Translations under genes and position numbers: made by a program
In this document: in pieces, positions 10,200 through 20,787 of the stretch
Numbering within the stretch: the stretch's first letter is position 1
Layout: the number at the start of each line of letters is the position of its first letter
The notes under the pieces: generated by a model
Told to the model about the DNA's origin: nothing
Databases searched by the model: none
Seen by the model: the letters and a program-made list of their open reading frames with translations, nothing else
Source: Anastrepha obliqua
Lineage: Eukaryota; Arthropoda; Insecta; Diptera; Tephritidae
Reading direction: 5' to 3'
DNA: 64,000 bases
Assembly: GCF_027943255.1 (NCBI RefSeq)
Contig: NC_072897.1
Span: forward strand, 42,258,044-42,322,043

Positions 10200-11076
10200 A
10201 TGTCTCGAAAAAAATTGACATGAGAGGAGAGAAAAATTGTTGTACACATGCATAAATATGGAAAATCAGAAATCGGTAAAACCATCACCAGGAGTGAAGC
10301 AACAATGCAAGAGGTAATACAAAGATTTAAAAAGGAGACAAGGATCGAAAATAAGCAGAGATCAAACCGCCCTAGGAAGTTAACTGAGAGAGATGAACGC
10401 CTTATCAAGAGAACAATAGAAAAATATACTTTTGAAAGTGCTCCGAATATAGCTACTGTATTGCAAACATCTTTAAACACCGTTGTTTCAGAGGATACAG
10501 TGTGAAGGCCAATCAAGAGAAATGGATATAAGGCATGTGTCGCCTTTGTCAGTGATACTAATAGAAATAAAAGGCTCGAATTTGCCAGAACTTATCAACT
10601 CAAAGAATTTGACTTCTGGGACAAAGTAATTTTCTCCTACGGGTCGAAATATAATATTTTCGGAAATTATGGGCGACTTAAAGTGTGGAAGAAGAAGAAT
10701 TTAATACAAAAAATACAATTAAAACGATCAAGCATGGAGGTGGAGGCATAATGGTGTGGGGCTGCATGTCCACGTCAAGTGTAGCCAATTTTGTTTTTAT
10801 TGATGAAATAATTAAATACAAAAGAAGTATATTTAAAAATCCTTAAAAAAAATTGGTACAAAGCGGTGAAAAAATGGGATTGGCTGGTGGATTTTATTTC
10901 CAACAAGACAACAGTCCCAAACACACCGCGCACATAGTGAAGATGTGGCTAATACATAAAGTACCTCAATTGTTATCAACGCCTTCACAGAGCCCAGATG
11001 TGAACCCTATAGAGCATTTATGGGATAATTTTCAAACGATTAAAGAAACACTACATAACTCCCAAAAATCAACTTA
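10200..11076 (+). pseudogene. Tc1-like transposase, DD34E type, inactive
   Basis: From ATG 10200 the frame reads MSRKKLT, a stop, then EERKIVVHMHKYGKS, the N-terminal helix-turn-helix of Tc1 transposases, followed by RSNRPRKLTERDERLIKRTI. The first catalytic region reads FWDKVIFSYGSKYNIFG, where the family has SDESKF, so the first aspartate is lost. Later parts are MVWGCMS, FQQDNSPKHTAH (second aspartate) and SPDVNPIEHLWD (glutamate), ending near 11076. At least three frame breaks occur. The enzyme would cut and paste at TA sites; this copy is dead. Confidence 0.85.
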
Positions 11077-11340
11077 AAAGTTTGTTCCAAGTCGAATGGC
11101 AAAATATTAATGGATTATACAAAAAACTTTATTGTTGTTGAACTGTTATTATTAAACTTTTTCGTACATAAATGTTATTGCAAGGATACTTGTATTAAAA
11201 CTTTTCCTGTGCGAATTTTCAAATTTTCCATGGTTTTTTCCTTCTTATTTGAGAATGAGATCTTTTTTTGTTTTTGTCGGGACAGACTAGCACGTACAGC
11301 ACTCAGACACAATTAAGTCCATTGCACTGCACTCGGATTC

Positions 11341-11548
11341 CGCTTTTAATTTTTTTTCAATCTACTCGACCTCCGAAGAAAGCTAAGTAGATCTTGTGGT
11401 GCCAAGGAGCGAAGGTGGTCGCTTCTTAACACATCAGTGCCAAAGACCTCAGCCTGATTCAAACGAAGGCGGGGCAGATGCACAGAATGTGGTCCGCCGT
11501 CTCATCCTCCTCTCCATATGTGGGCAGAGTGCAGTATCTGAGATATTC
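11341..11548 (-). pseudogene. LINE ORF2 C-terminal tail fragment
   Basis: On the minus strand the text is CTLPTYGEEDETADHILCIC followed by a CP motif and, after a frameshift, EVFGTDVLRSDHLRSLAPQD and LLSFLRRS. The C..C-H-C spacing with ETADHIL is the zinc-binding tail of R1/I-type ORF2 proteins. It is an isolated 3' scrap with one frameshift and one stop; the rest of the element is not adjacent. Confidence 0.65.
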
Positions 11549-11576
11549 ACCTGAGAATGAGATAGTTTGTATTTTA

Positions 11577-11690
11577 TATTAAATAAATCCAATTGTTTCT
11601 GTGTGAAATATAAGAAAATATAAACTAAAGAGAATGAGATAGTTTATATTTTCTTATATTTTGCACGGGAACAATTGGATTTATTTAATT
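11577..11690. repeat. Inverted repeat, 50-bp arms, 14-bp loop
   Basis: Arms 11577-11626 and 11641-11690 are complementary except for a few bases around CTGTGTGAA/TTGCACGGG. The loop is AAAGAGAATGAGAT. The phrase GAGAATGAGATAGTTT also occurs just before the left arm (11554), so the region combines direct and inverted repeats. Confidence 0.8.
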
Positions 11691-11886
11691 AAAAAAGAAA
11701 AATCTTCGAAGTGCTGTACACTCTATGTGTATGCACACTATAAGAATTAAAGATGCAATTAATATTCTGTACATCCATAACAAACACAATATATATACGT
11801 ATATTTATGAACATATTTTTATATCAATATACCAGAACACTTGTTCGCTCTATGCATTTTCATCTAAAATTACTTTCAACACAAAC

Positions 11887-12050
11887 CACGGTTTGCTTTT
11901 TTGGTTTTAAATGGACGAAAATTGTACCTCAAATTTTTTTGTGGATTATAATAAAGTATGAAATTTGATGAATTTTCAGCCCAAAAAAAAAGAAATTCTT
12001 AGAGCGCTTTTTGTAAAAAGTGAAAAAAACGAAAGGTAATGGAATAGTAT
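11887..12050 (+). repeat. Left terminal inverted repeat of the Chapaev-like element
   Basis: Pairs with 14760-14921. Long shared stretches include AATTGTACCTCAAATTTTTT, GATGAATTTTCAGCCC and TTCTTAGAGCGCTTTTTG. Confidence 0.85.
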
Positions 12051-12184
12051 AAAATAAGCAAGTAATTAACATGAAATAAAGTAAAAATGTGTTATTGTAG
12101 ATATTTTTATTATGAATTTTTACATGAACATAAAATATATTTGATATTTTATTATTTTTTTACGAACTTTTGATCATAACCAAT

Positions 12185-14217
12185 TCAAATATGATGACAA
12201 TTGTATTCACAAACAGCACGTTGCAAATGCTTAGAATAATTTGGATGACTTTTTAATACCTTATAATTGTTCCAACTTGCACTAAAGTCATGATGCAAAG
12301 ATTCTACAGCTTGTTCACTGTAAAACCCTAATCTGCATTTGTTTTTCAAACAAAATTGTGGCACATGATGAAACAAAGCGTGAATTTTTGGAGTTACTGA
12401 AGTACCAAGATCCAGGAAGCTTTTCTGGAATTCGTCGATATCATTTTGATACGTGTCCTTTAATACTGAAGAAAAGCAACTGTCAACAACTTTCTTTAAA
12501 TTTTCAAAAGCTTTTACAAATTTAAGGCACTCCAAATTACATATAGCTCTTAGTTTATCGACACTATCCAAAAGTTTTTTGCATTGATTACCTTCAAAGG
12601 CAGGAGAACCGTAAGTTAGCGACCTTTCAACGTGACAATTTTTGGCCCACAGTAAACTTACTTCTTCAAATTTTATCATCATGTCATTGAATATAGTGTT
12701 TACTGCTCCAATCATCAAATGCAACTCGGGAGGCGGAATAATGTCTAAAATTTCTTTTCGTGAATCAAGCGATGAAAAAACTGGAAGATTAACACAATTT
12801 TTGTAATTTTTGGCTTTTTTATAGTTTTTACCTTCGTGAATCCAGCATTCATAATTTCTTACACAGTTTCCAATACTTCTAGAGTTACCACAAAGATTTA
12901 ATTTACCACTCTAAGCGTCGCATCATGTGCATGGATGTGTACTAGTATGAGTCATTAATCCAGTGATGATGTTTGCTAATTTAAGATCAGTTGCAACGAT
13001 GCCGAGAAGATCATTTATGTCCAAAGCTGACCAAATGAGTTTAACATTTGTAAAATTCTCTTGAACGTTAGGTGCAGCACATAGAAGTAAAACTTTTTTG
13101 ACACCAGAAGATTTAAATTTTTTCGTAGAATTTTGAATTTTCATTGTTTTTGATTCTTCTTTAATCTGTAATGAGACACATATTTTTAAGAATCCACCTC
13201 CTCCATCGATGCCAAATTTAAAATGTAGTTCATCGGCGTTTTGCTCACGCTCTCCACATACGAAATTTATGAAACCTTTTGTATCTTTACAAATTATAAC
13301 TCGCTCTGGTTCCTGAGTTACATTTTTAGCCTTCTCACGTATAAATGGAAAATCGCGTTCTTCAAAGAATGAATCTAGTTTGTGATTCTTTTCGACAATT
13401 TTGTTTCTCAAATGTGGTTCAATAATTCGATTACTGTTTGATCCTTTACGAACTGCTTTTGCTATCTTATAGATCGTATTATTGCTGCAATTTAAATCAC
13501 TCTGTAATTTATATAGCTCATCATTAGAAATTTTTGAATTTTTTGTCATTTTTGGTTTAACATCCAAAATTAACGGCTTACCGCGAGTTTGTGACAATAC
13601 AACCAGATTTTTATCTTCCGTCTTCTTTTTAGTGCTGGTATTTTTCTCATTTATAACACTCTTCAACAATGAACTAATTAACTGTTCTTTTTCTGTTACA
13701 TTACAATTATTTTCAATTTTCTCTTTGACATTAGCGATTAAAATACTAGGAGTACACTTATGTCCTGATCGTAAATAACCTAGGCAGTTTTCACATTTTT
13801 TGTTATTATTTGTCGATTTTATTGTTTTTAGAGTATTATTTTTGTGAAAATTTGCGACAATTGTTGGCATTCTCACTAATTCACATAAACGACATTCGCA
13901 TTTTTTTATGACAGAATTTCGAGTATTTCTTTGCAGCGGCATAAATTCACAGTAATCAGGTAACTTCAATTTATATTTTTCTTCGTCACAGTTATTGTTA
14001 GATGAACGATACACTTTCAATTTGCAACTAGCACACACGACAGCTGGTAATCTCTCATCATTTGTATTGTAACCCCTCAACAAATTTAAAATTTTTGTTT
14101 TTAGCACTCCTTTAACTTCAATAAGTACTTGAGCCTTTTTCAAACAAATTAAACATAATCTATATTATAACGATTTTGTTCGTGAGTTCCAGCCTTCTTA
14201 TACGATAACCGCGCCAT
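12185..14217 (-). pseudogene. RAG1/Transib/CMC-type transposase with two stops and one frameshift
   Basis: The likely start is ATG 14217 (MARLSYKKAGTHEQNRYN). One missing base near 14160 shifts the frame into CLICLKKAQ. The N-terminus carries cysteine pairs (CLIC, CASC, CECRLC, CENC...GHKC). The core follows in the order seen in RAG1-like enzymes: GIDGGGGFLK (first acidic residue), DLKLANII with the pair HPCT-stop-CDA (a CxxC with its tryptophan codon now TGA, 12923-12925), a TAG at 12911-12913, then PPELHLMIG, FEGNQCKKLL, HALFHHVPQFC and YSEQAVESLHHDF (likely catalytic glutamate). Apart from the stops, the frame is open from about 14160 to 12185, roughly 650 codons. Similarity to RAG1 is structural inference. 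Confidence 0.7.
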
Positions 14218-14759
14218 TATAAAATAAAGAATGTCAACTTTTTTAACAAACGAAGAATATTGCAAAACTTAAAGGACATGTATTTTTCACCATAGCAAAA
14301 AACAAAATAAAATTTTACTGCTTAAAAGAATAAAATATCTTATGCAAGAAAGGTTCACTCAACAACATTAAAGATACCGACCGGGTGTCAACAGCGCATT
14401 GCATTGTTTTGCTTCCACGCGCATCACAATCATATGCAGAATTTTGAAAGTAAACAAAGAGCATGATGTCTTATATATAAACTTTTTAAATCTTTAGGAT
14501 AAGAATAAGTTATTAGGAAAGTTATTAGGAATAAGTATTAAGTTCTAAATCATAAGCAAGATGTATAACGTTTTGAAAGATGATCAGTTAAACAATCTTT
14601 TAATTATTGTTTTTCGTAGATATATATTTTCTTTTGCATATAATTGTCAATATTTTCAATAGATATTAAAATATTATCAATTATTACATGAAAAATATAG
14701 TCAATATTTTCACAATACAATATTTTTATTTTATGTAACGTTAATTATATGGATATTTT

Positions 14760-14921
14760 ATATTATTCGATTTTTTCGTTTTTTTCACTTTTTTCAAAAA
14801 GCGCTCTAAGAATTTCTTTTTTTTTGGGCTGAAAATTCATCAAATTTCATACTTTATTATAATCAACAAAAAAATTTGAGGTACAATTTTCGTCCATTTA
14901 AAACCAAAAAAGCAAACCGTG
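14760..14921 (-). repeat. Right terminal inverted repeat of the Chapaev-like element
   Basis: Inverted partner of 11887-12050. The last base 14921 is followed by the target duplication AAAC. Confidence 0.85.
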
Positions 14922-15240
14922 AAACGATTTGTAAAAATTTTCATCAAATGTGTATTAAGTTTTAAATTTTCTAAAACGTACGCACCTTGTTGTGTGGTCG
15001 TTTTACGATGTATTTTATTTATATTGTAATATTCTCTTCAAATGAAAGCAGAGAACATTAAAGATACTTTGATTTTAATTGTTTGTGCTTACAATTCAAA
15101 TATCTGTATCTTTGAATTTACACTTACATATTTTCGAAAATATAAATTGAATAAATTTCGTTTGTCAGAAAACATAGAAATAAACTCATTCAAATGCCTT
15201 GCACAATGACATCGGCCATTAGTCAACTTAATTATGTATC
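14922..15240. other. AT-rich spacer
   Basis: Nothing recognisable lies between the Chapaev-like element and the giant inverted repeat. Confidence 0.5.
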
Positions 15241-15559
15241 TACAGAAGCCAAAAACTGTGCAGAGCCAATACACTTAAACCAGAGAATGTTAATGCAATG
15301 AGAAGGAGCAAATGTTAAAAGAGCTTTTTTCGAGTTCTAATTTATAGCAGAGAATGTTAATGCAATGAGAAGGTGCAAATGTTACTGTAAGCTTTTTTTA
15401 GTACAATTGAGATCTGAAAGATTTGTAATAAGGTCATTTAGCACACCGAGTTTATAGACACCTCACTGACTTTTGCCCACACAAAAATTAGAAACACCAC
15501 ACATCTTTCACCTCAACACACAACACATTTCTCACCTCGACATTAAACCAATTAAATTT

Positions 15560-16290
15560 GTACTATTTTCGTATTTTTGAAATAATAAGCGAATACGTAA
15601 AATTTATTACATAATTTTTTTTTTTTTCAATTACATTAAAAAAAAAAAACGATTTTAAAAAATAAAATTTATAAAAAAAAGTTTGCACCGGGAATTGAAC
15701 TCGAGTCTAACATGTGGCGAGGAAAAATAGGCGGTGCGTTTATTTCTTCGACTGCTTATTTTTTGACCATTTTGTTATTTTTGAAATGATAAGCGGATAT
15801 ATAAAATTTATTAAAAATTTTTTTACGATTACATTAAAAAAAAAAATTTAAAAACGAAAAAAAAAAAATTTGCACCGAGAATTGATGCCGAGTCACGTGG
15901 GGAGGATAAATACATTAAACTAATTAAATTTTTAATATTTTCGTATTTTTTGAAATAATAAGCGAATACGTAAAATTTATTACATAATTTTTTTTAATTA
16001 CATAAAAAAAACGAATTTAAAAAAAAAAATTTATAAAAAAAGGTTTGCACTGGGAATTGAAATCGAGTCTAACATGTGGCGAGGAAAAATAGGCGGTGCA
16101 TTTATTTCTTCGACTGCTTATTTTTTTACCATTTTGTTACTTTTGAAATGATAAGCGGATACATAAAATTTATTAACAATTTTTTACGATTACATTAAAA
16201 AAAAAAATTAAAAAAAAAAAAAAAATTGGCGCCGAGAATTGATGCCGAGTGACATGGGGAGGATAAATACGCAGTGCGTTTATTTCTGCG
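15560..16290 (-). repeat. Tandem array of four ~180-bp units with tRNA-tail-like boxes
   Basis: On the minus strand each unit holds a B-box-like core: GAGTTCAATTCCCGGTGC or CATCAATTCTCGGTGC, followed by a T run and AT-rich filler. Core starts at about 15680, 15869, 16042 and 16224 give spacings of 189, 173 and 182. Two unit types alternate. The same array is present inverted at 19570-20290. Confidence 0.7.
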
Positions 16291-16844
16291 CCTGCGTTGT
16301 GAACCAAGGTTTTGTGCATGCGCGCGACGCGAATTAATTTTAATAAAGTTCTGAAAGTAATTCATGAAGTTTTTCATTACATACATGCATAAATGAACGT
16401 ATACTCTATATGTACTTAAATGATGGTATATGACAATATACATACATAATATGTATGTACATGTCAATAGGAGGTATTTGCATTAAGAAAAAAAAACGGT
16501 TTAAGATAAATCAACACTTATTTTATATTGTATGTCAATTTATAGTTTATGTATTCGACAGCATTTACATACATATGTAGGTATGTACATTTGTATATGA
16601 AAAACAATAATGCACAAGCGCAAGAACATCATCTTCCTTTCATACATATGTACATATGCATGTATGCCCAAATAACCTTGACTTATGTATGTACACAAGT
16701 CACAGCACATCACATTCTTACAAGACAAATACACATACGCACTAGCGAGTTTCTTCCTAACAAGTGCAAAAACAATTCTGCTCTATGTATGTATATATAC
16801 CGACTTTATGTCCTAGCATATAGCATATGCAAGCATGTGCCAAC

Positions 16845-17165
16845 GCTTAACCCAGTCCTCCAAACACTCCCGGCAGGCCGATTTGTATTCTCTTTGATCA
16901 GTGCGATGGCGCGTTATCACCATGCAAAATCTGAGAACGGTTTGCAACACACAGCATCTCTCTAAGGTTTCAAAACGGATAAATAATATTCTCTATTGGC
17001 TGTCTGGCCCGATGGAAGGTACTCATGGTGGACTATGCCTTGGCAATCGAAGGAAGCAGTCAACATCACCTTCCCGGTTCTTTTTGCTCATAGGGTATAC
17101 ATATCCCATGTGTCAAGTGTGCGCAGAAGCTTGTGTTCTGGGTTTGTTAGAATGGTGGTAGTTTG
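16845..17165 (-). pseudogene. mariner transposase fragment (left-arm copy)
   Basis: On the minus strand the text VMLTASFDCQGIVHHEYLPS, then GQTVNREYYLSVLKP, then (after a frameshift) RSQILHGDNAPSH is the catalytic centre of a mariner transposase. DNAPSH carries the second aspartate. It is the mirror copy of 17880-18330 but ends at the deletion point 16833, so it lacks the C-terminus. Confidence 0.8.
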
Positions 17166-17413
17166 TACATATATTTAAACACATATGTGAGTATGCGCGT
17201 TAGGCTTCCTGGATGGGTATTAGAATATTTTCTCATCAATATGTGTATGTAAGTAGTTCAGATTTGACTGAAGAAATTAAATATAGGAATGCATATTCAT
17301 ATGATTGACTTTATGGCTGTTTTACATATAAATCAATTCAAATGAATAATGTTATATAGAAAATAAATTTCTAAATAACTGGTATTAGAAAAACCTGAAT
17401 ACACTATTTTAAA

Positions 17414-17629
17414 CTTTCAACTAACGCAGAATATGTACATATAAAACTGCGAATCGAATAAATGAGTGATTTAGAAAAGATCATTAATAATTGTAGATTA
17501 GCGCAATCGTGAAAGACGTGTCGTATATGCAGTACATCGTCTCATGTTTGACTCAGGTTCAAATCCTGTGCACATTTTTTTATTCGATATTTTTATTTCA
17601 TTTTTTATATTTGGTTTAATTGAAATTGA
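17414..17629. other. Spacer of the giant inverted repeat
   Basis: These 216 bp are unique, AT-rich and lie between the two arms. They hold the pol III-like unit at 17499-17581. Confidence 0.85.
17499..17581 (+). ncRNA. tRNA-like pol III unit in the palindrome loop
   Basis: TAGCGCAATCG (17499-17509) fits the A-box consensus and GGTTCAAATCC (17556-17566) is a perfect B box. A run of seven T (17575-17581) follows. The T stem CAGG/CCTG is present. A 7-bp acceptor stem could not be formed, so this is a degenerate tRNA or a SINE head rather than a working tRNA gene. Confidence 0.4.
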
Positions 17630-17879
17630 TTTAAAATAGTGTATTCAGGTTTTTCTAATACCAGTTATTTAGAAATTTATTTTCTATATAACATTATTCA
17701 TTTGAATTGATTTATATGTAAAACAGCCATAAAGTCAATCATATGAATATGCATTCCTATATTTAATTTCTTCAGTCAAATCTGAACTACTTACATACAC
17801 ATATTGATGAGAAAATATTCTAATATCCATCCAGGAAGCCTAACGCGCATACTCACATATGTGTTTAAATATATGTACA

Positions 17880-18330
17880 AACTACCACCATTCTGACAAA
17901 CCCAGAACACAAGCTTCTGCGCACACTTGACACATGGGATATGTATACCCTATGAGCAAAAAGAGCCGGGAAGGTGATGTTGACTGCTTCCTTCGATTGC
18001 CAAGGCATAGTCCACCATGAGTACCTTCCATCGGGCCAGACAGTCAATAGAGAATATTATTTATCCGTTTTGAAACCTTAGAGAGATGCTGTGTGTTGCA
18101 AACCGTTCTCAGATTTTGCATGGTGATAACGCGCCATCGCACTGATCAAAGAGAATACAAATCGGCCTGCCGGGAGTGTTTGGAGGACTGGGTTAAGCGT
18201 TGGCACATGTGTGTTCCTTCAGACGGGTCATATTTTGAAGGAGATAATATAAATTTTCCTTAAATTTAACTCTGTTTTGTTTAATTTAAACATTCCCGGT
18301 ACTTTCTGATCATAAGGTACATATATGCGG
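17880..18330 (+). pseudogene. mariner transposase fragment with C-terminus (right-arm copy)
   Basis: Reads VMLTASFDCQGIVHHEYLPS, GQTVNREYYLSVLKP, a frameshift, RSQILHGDNAPSH, another frame change and then CLEDWVKRWHMCVPSDGSYF with FEGDN, ending with the typical tail FPGTFL near 18310. The C-terminal motif crosses position 18209 without a break. The N-terminal half of the enzyme is absent. Inactive. Confidence 0.8.
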
Positions 18331-19035
18331 CTTTGCGGACAGCAATGTGTGATTCGCTGGAAGTCGCATTAACTCGCGACTGTCGCACAGTTAGAAGACA
18401 TATTTACATACATATAAGGGTGCATACATACATACGGAGCCGCGGCCACTCGACATGACAAAAATTTAAGATTTATCAAATATTGGCAAATAATTCCACG
18501 CGAAATATTCCAATATTGACTATTTTCGAATGGTCGCGAAAATTGGCATATGGGCGGCTCGTTTTATGAATGAAATTGAAATATGAGCTCTAACTTATGA
18601 ATGAACTTTTTGTTTTGTTCCAAATTGTTCAGCGCCGTCGCTGATAGAATCATGGCCGCTGCGACTGCGTCTACGAATGTATTTTGTTTTTGTAGTCGCT
18701 AGGCTTAGATTTTAGCTTTGGGCGACATGCGCATGTGAGGTATGTGTTTTTGTTGTGTTCTAGAACATTTTAGAATGTGCGGTGGCAAAGCGGCCATGGC
18801 ATTGCGCTTGCTGTTGCTTTTGCGTCTATCAAAGTACATATCGTGTTTTTGTAAGTACAATATTAGGAATATCGACTGGTGAAAGACAAAAGTACACGGA
18901 AGCAAGAAGGGAGCGCTGTGCTCGCGCATATAAATATGCATGAATGTATGAACGTGCATGGATGTAGTAACATATGAATACAATTATTTTGTAGGAAGTT
19001 TAGAAGGCAAGTAAGTATATATATGTATGTATGTA
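18210..19035. other. Right-arm segment absent from the left arm
   Basis: It contains the mariner C-terminus, then unclassified sequence, repeat Y copy 2 (18583-18748) and ATGTAC microsatellite. Mariner continuity across 18209 shows that this segment is ancestral and was lost from the left arm. Confidence 0.75.
18583..18748 (+). repeat. Dispersed repeat Y, copy 2
   Basis: Resembles 9620-9795; see that entry for the shared blocks. Confidence 0.6.
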
Positions 19036-19569
19036 TATATGCTAGGACATAAAGTCGGTATATATACATACATAGAGCAGAATTGTTTTTGCACTTGTTA
19101 GGAAGAAACTCGCTAGTGCGTATGTGTATTTGTCTTGTAAGAATGTGATGTGCTGTGACTTGTGTACATACATAAGTCAAGGTTATTTGGGCATACATGC
19201 ATATGTACATATGTATGAAAGGAAGATGATGTTCTTGCGCTTGTGCATTATTGTTTTTCATATACAAATGTACATACCTACATATGTATGTAAATGCTGT
19301 CGAATACATAAACTATAAATTGACATACAATATAAAATAAGTGTTGATTTATCTTAAACCGTTTTTTTTTCTTAATGCAAATACCTCCTATTGACATGTA
19401 CATACATATTATGTATGTATATTGTCATATACCATCATTTAAGTACATATAGAGTATACGTTCATTTATGCATGTATGTAATGAAAAACTTCATGAATTA
19501 CTTTCAGAACTTTATTAAAATTAATTCGCGTCGCGCGCATGCACAAAACCTTGGTTCACAACGCAGGCG

Positions 19570-20290
19570 CAGAAATAAACGCACTGCGTATTTATCCTCC
19601 CCATGTCACTCGGCATCAATTCTCGGCGCCAATTTTTTTTTTTTTTTAATTTTTTTTTTTAATGTAATCGTAAAAAATTTTTAATAAATTTTATGTATCC
19701 GCTTATCATTTCAAAAGTAACAAAATGGTAAAAAAATAAGCAGTCGAAGAAATAAATGCACCGCCTATTTTTCCTCGCCACATGTTAGACTCGATTTCAA
19801 TTCCCAGTGCAAACCTTTTTTTATAAATTTTTTTTTTTAAATTCGTTTTTTTTATGTAATTAAAAAAAATTATGTAATAAATTTTACGTATTCGCTTATT
19901 ATTTCAAAAAATACGAAAATATTAAAAATTTAATTAGTTTAATGTATTTATCCTCCCCACGTGACTCGGCATCAATTCTCGGTGCAAATTTTTTTTTTTT
20001 CGTTTTTAAATTTTTTTTTTTAATGTAATCGTAAAAAAATTTTTAATAAATTTTATATATCCGCTTATCATTTCAAAAATAACAAAATGGTCAAAAAATA
20101 AGCAGTCGAAGAAATAAACGCACCGCCTATTTTTCCTCGCCACATGTTAGACTCGAGTTCAATTCCCGGTGCAAACTTTTTTTTATAAATTTTATTTTTT
20201 AAAATCGTTTTTTTTTTTAATGTAATTGAAAAAAAAAAATTATGTAATAAATTTTACGTATTCGCTTATTATTTCAAAAATACGAAAATA
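19570..20290 (+). repeat. Tandem array of four ~180-bp units (right-arm copy)
   Basis: Inverted partner of 15560-16290. B-box-like cores lie at about 19612, 19793, 19972 and 20152, each followed by a T run. Confidence 0.7.
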
Positions 20291-20787
20291 GTACAAATTT
20301 AATAGGTTTAATGTCGAGGTGAGAAATGTGTTGTGTGTTGAGGTGAAAGATGTGTGGTGTTTCTAATTTTTGTGTGGGCAAAAGTCAGTGAGGTGTCTAT
20401 AAACTCGGTGTGCTAAATGACCTTATTACAAATCTTTCAGATCTCAGTTGTACTAAAAAAAGCTTACAGTAACATTTGCACCTTCTCATTGCATTAACAT
20501 TCTCTGGTACAAGTACATTGGCTCTACTCAGTTTTTGGTTTCTGTATGAAATGGGGGGAAACAAGATCCCTCAATTCACTTTTTAGATAACGGGAAAATA
20601 ATTTCAGCAGCATGTAAATGTGGCACCAAAAAGTCTGCGTTCAGCCTGTTTATTTTAATGATACCGTTAATTTTAAGATACTTTTCCTTGTTTATATATA
20701 TTAATTTTTGATTGCGCATTACTTCGTCTGAATGTTAACAAAGCTTAGTTGAACATTTTATTTATAACTGGAGATAATTAAAGAACA

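Larger units (their letters stand above)
11887..14921 (-). mobile_element. Complete Chapaev/CMC-like DNA transposon
   Basis: Terminal inverted repeats of about 160 bp begin CACGGTTTGCTTTTTTGG at 11887 and, on the other strand, at 14921. AAAC occurs immediately outside both ends (11883-11886 and 14922-14925), a 4-bp target duplication. CAC termini with a 4-bp duplication fit Chapaev of the CMC superfamily better than Transib (5 bp). Both ends are intact to the eye, and the single gene inside (minus strand) is a transposase with nonsense mutations. The total is 3035 bp. Confidence 0.75.
15241..17413 (+). repeat. Left arm of a giant inverted repeat
   Basis: The arm reads as the reverse complement of 17630-20550 with about 99% identity by eye in the inner part (for example GGCTTCCTGGATGG against the same in the partner). 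The outermost 60 bp are more diverged. It contains, outside to inside, a 65-bp duplication (15284-15348 and 15349-15385), four 180-bp units, ATGTAC microsatellites and a mariner relic. Relative to the right arm it lacks 826 bp at 16823-16833. Confidence 0.9.
17630..20550 (-). repeat. Right arm of the giant inverted repeat
   Basis: Inverted partner of 15241-17413. Blocks 17630-18209 and 19036-20550 match the left arm. The 826 bp at 18210-19035 have no partner there. The mirror-image frames in both arms (for example at 16549 and 19309) are by-products of the duplication, not genes. Confidence 0.9.

Noticed and set aside
12185..14217. Host RAG1-like gene
   Set aside because: It lies between matched inverted repeats with a target duplication, so it is a transposon gene; flies also have no RAG1.
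17499..17581. A functional tRNA gene
   Set aside because: A and B boxes and the T stem are there, but no 7-bp acceptor stem or convincing anticodon arm could be formed.
16549..19309. Pairs of identical frames on opposite strands (for example 16549 and 19309)
   Set aside because: Mirror images produced by the giant inverted repeat; composition is CATA/TATG microsatellite.
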